From positions 1-12,908 of the forward strand of contig DAOVZP010000008.1 of the NCBI GenBank assembly GCA_030635045.1: a stretch of 12,908 nucleotides of DNA, in the 5' to 3' direction. The DNA is from Bacteroidota bacterium. GTDB taxonomy: Bacteria; Bacteroidota; Bacteroidia; Bacteroidales; B18-G4. Shown here one piece after another: positions 12,432 to 12,908 of this stretch. The notes under the pieces were generated by a model. That model made no database searches and was not told the DNA's origin. It saw only the letters and a program-made list of their open reading frames with translations. Position 1 is the first letter of the stretch. Every line of letters begins with the position of its first letter. A program made the translations under genes and the position numbers.

Positions 12432-12908
12432 TTAGTAAGCACTGAATTTTCCGGTTTTTTCATTCCATTTAACAAATACATACCATATCAGGATAATAAA
12501 TGTTATAAGTGCAAATGCTCCGGGATATCCTAAATAATCTGGCAGAAAGCTTTTAAAATCCCAGCTTTGTGGAAGTGAATCAACAATTGGCGGTACAATA
12601 TATAATTTTGATATTGGTGAAATAAGAAGGAATCCGAGGGCTGATGCCCACAGCTTTACCTGCCCTTCGCCTACGCGCCAGAGCGTCCCGACAGCACAAC
12701 CACCGGCTATTGTCATACCAATACCAAAAATGAAACCTCCGATAGCGGCCCTGAAGAAGAAATGGGGGAATACCCATGTCATTTCCCTTGCACGAAGTGC
12801 AATATCTCCCACGCCAATACCAAAATACTTTATTATGGTAAACCCGAATAATCCGACCAGTAAACCTGTCATTACTCCGACAGAACCATCTGCCTCGCCT
12901 GTCATAAA
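12432..12908 (-). CDS. YeeE/YedE-family sulfur transporter, C-terminal part (cut by window edge)
   Basis: At least 157 residues are visible; the frame remains open to the window end, so the gene very likely starts outside. It contains four hydrophobic segments (about 11-32, 49-70, 85-105 and 127-147). It also contains the family signature GGFIFGIGMTIAGGCAVGTLWRVGEG, whose Cys70 is the Cys implicated in relaying thiosulfate in characterised YeeE. The C-terminal end VKWNEKTGK is cytoplasmic-like. The protein is an inner-membrane importer of thiosulfate or a related sulfur compound; YedE homologues next to selD have been linked to selenium, but no selD is seen here. It heads the visible part of the minus-strand operon and is followed at once by the two rhodanese lipoproteins, which fits a role in supplying the cytoplasmic TusA/DsrE2 pool. 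Confidence 0.83.
   Translation of the reverse strand, partial: FMTGEADGSVGVMTGLLVGLFGFTIIKYFGIGVGDIALRAREMTWVFPHFFFRAAIGGFIFGIGMTIAGGCAVGTLWRVGEGQVKLWASALGFLLISPISKLYIVPPIVDSLPQSWDFKSFLPDYLGYPGAFALITFIILIWYVFVKWNEKTGKFSAY

Noticed and set aside
4878..12908. Selenium metabolism locus (YedE/YedF type)
   Set aside because: The TusA protein lacks the YedF DsrE-like extension, no selD, selA or selB is visible, and rhodaneses with GGCGG tails point to sulfur. It is not fully excluded.

Overview
The window looks like a fragment of a Bacteroidota chromosome, most likely an anaerobic or microaerophilic Bacteroidales/Marinilabiliales-type bacterium. The evidence is two secreted proteins with C-terminal type IX secretion (T9SS) sorting domains, Bacteroidota-style promoter boxes (TAnnTTTG), few Shine-Dalgarno sequences, AT-rich DNA, and lipoproteins with ordinary lipoboxes. 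No rRNA, tRNA, CRISPR array or transposase gene was seen.

Region 1 (1-4407) holds two tail-to-tail genes for surface or secreted T9SS cargo. One is a 310-aa protein with a DNRLRE-like jelly-roll body. The other is a roughly 1140-aa Asp-box (BNR/VPS10-like) beta-propeller with PKD-like and F5/8-type-C-like domains. Region 2 (4408-4877) is a non-coding stretch that carries the divergent promoters.

Region 3 (4878-10382, + strand) is a compact redox operon in the order: TusA-type sulfur carrier, stand-alone MvhD-type [2Fe-2S] protein, short HdrA (QmoA-like), full-length HdrA (like QmoB without its MvhD tail), small winged-helix protein, and an HdrC-HdrE fusion membrane subunit (QmoC-like). It resembles the quinone-interacting oxidoreductase QmoABC of sulfate reducers with the MvhD module split off. 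The window shows no AprAB, no Dsr proteins and no HdrB. A Cys-rich 64-aa membrane protein follows at 10470, preceded by a perfect 20-bp palindrome with CRP/FNR-like geometry.

Region 4 (10665-10900) is a convergent intergenic gap with two degenerate copies of a REP-like element. Region 5 (10901-12908, - strand) is a second, convergent operon in the order: YeeE/YedE sulfur transporter (cut by the window edge), rhodanese lipoprotein with an intact CKKGDR loop, rhodanese lipoprotein whose active-site Cys is Ser, and a DsrE2/COG2210-type protein. Both rhodanese lipoproteins end in GGCG(G), like the sulfur-carrying swinging arm of SoxY.

Taken together, I infer a sulfur-trafficking and redox system. 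Sulfane sulfur would be handled at the lipid-anchored rhodaneses, imported by YeeE/YedE, carried by DsrE2 and TusA, and exchanged with a Qmo-like membrane complex that gives or takes quinone electrons. The direction (oxidation or reduction), the catalytic partner and the true substrate cannot be read from this window. Selenium handling is a less likely alternative.
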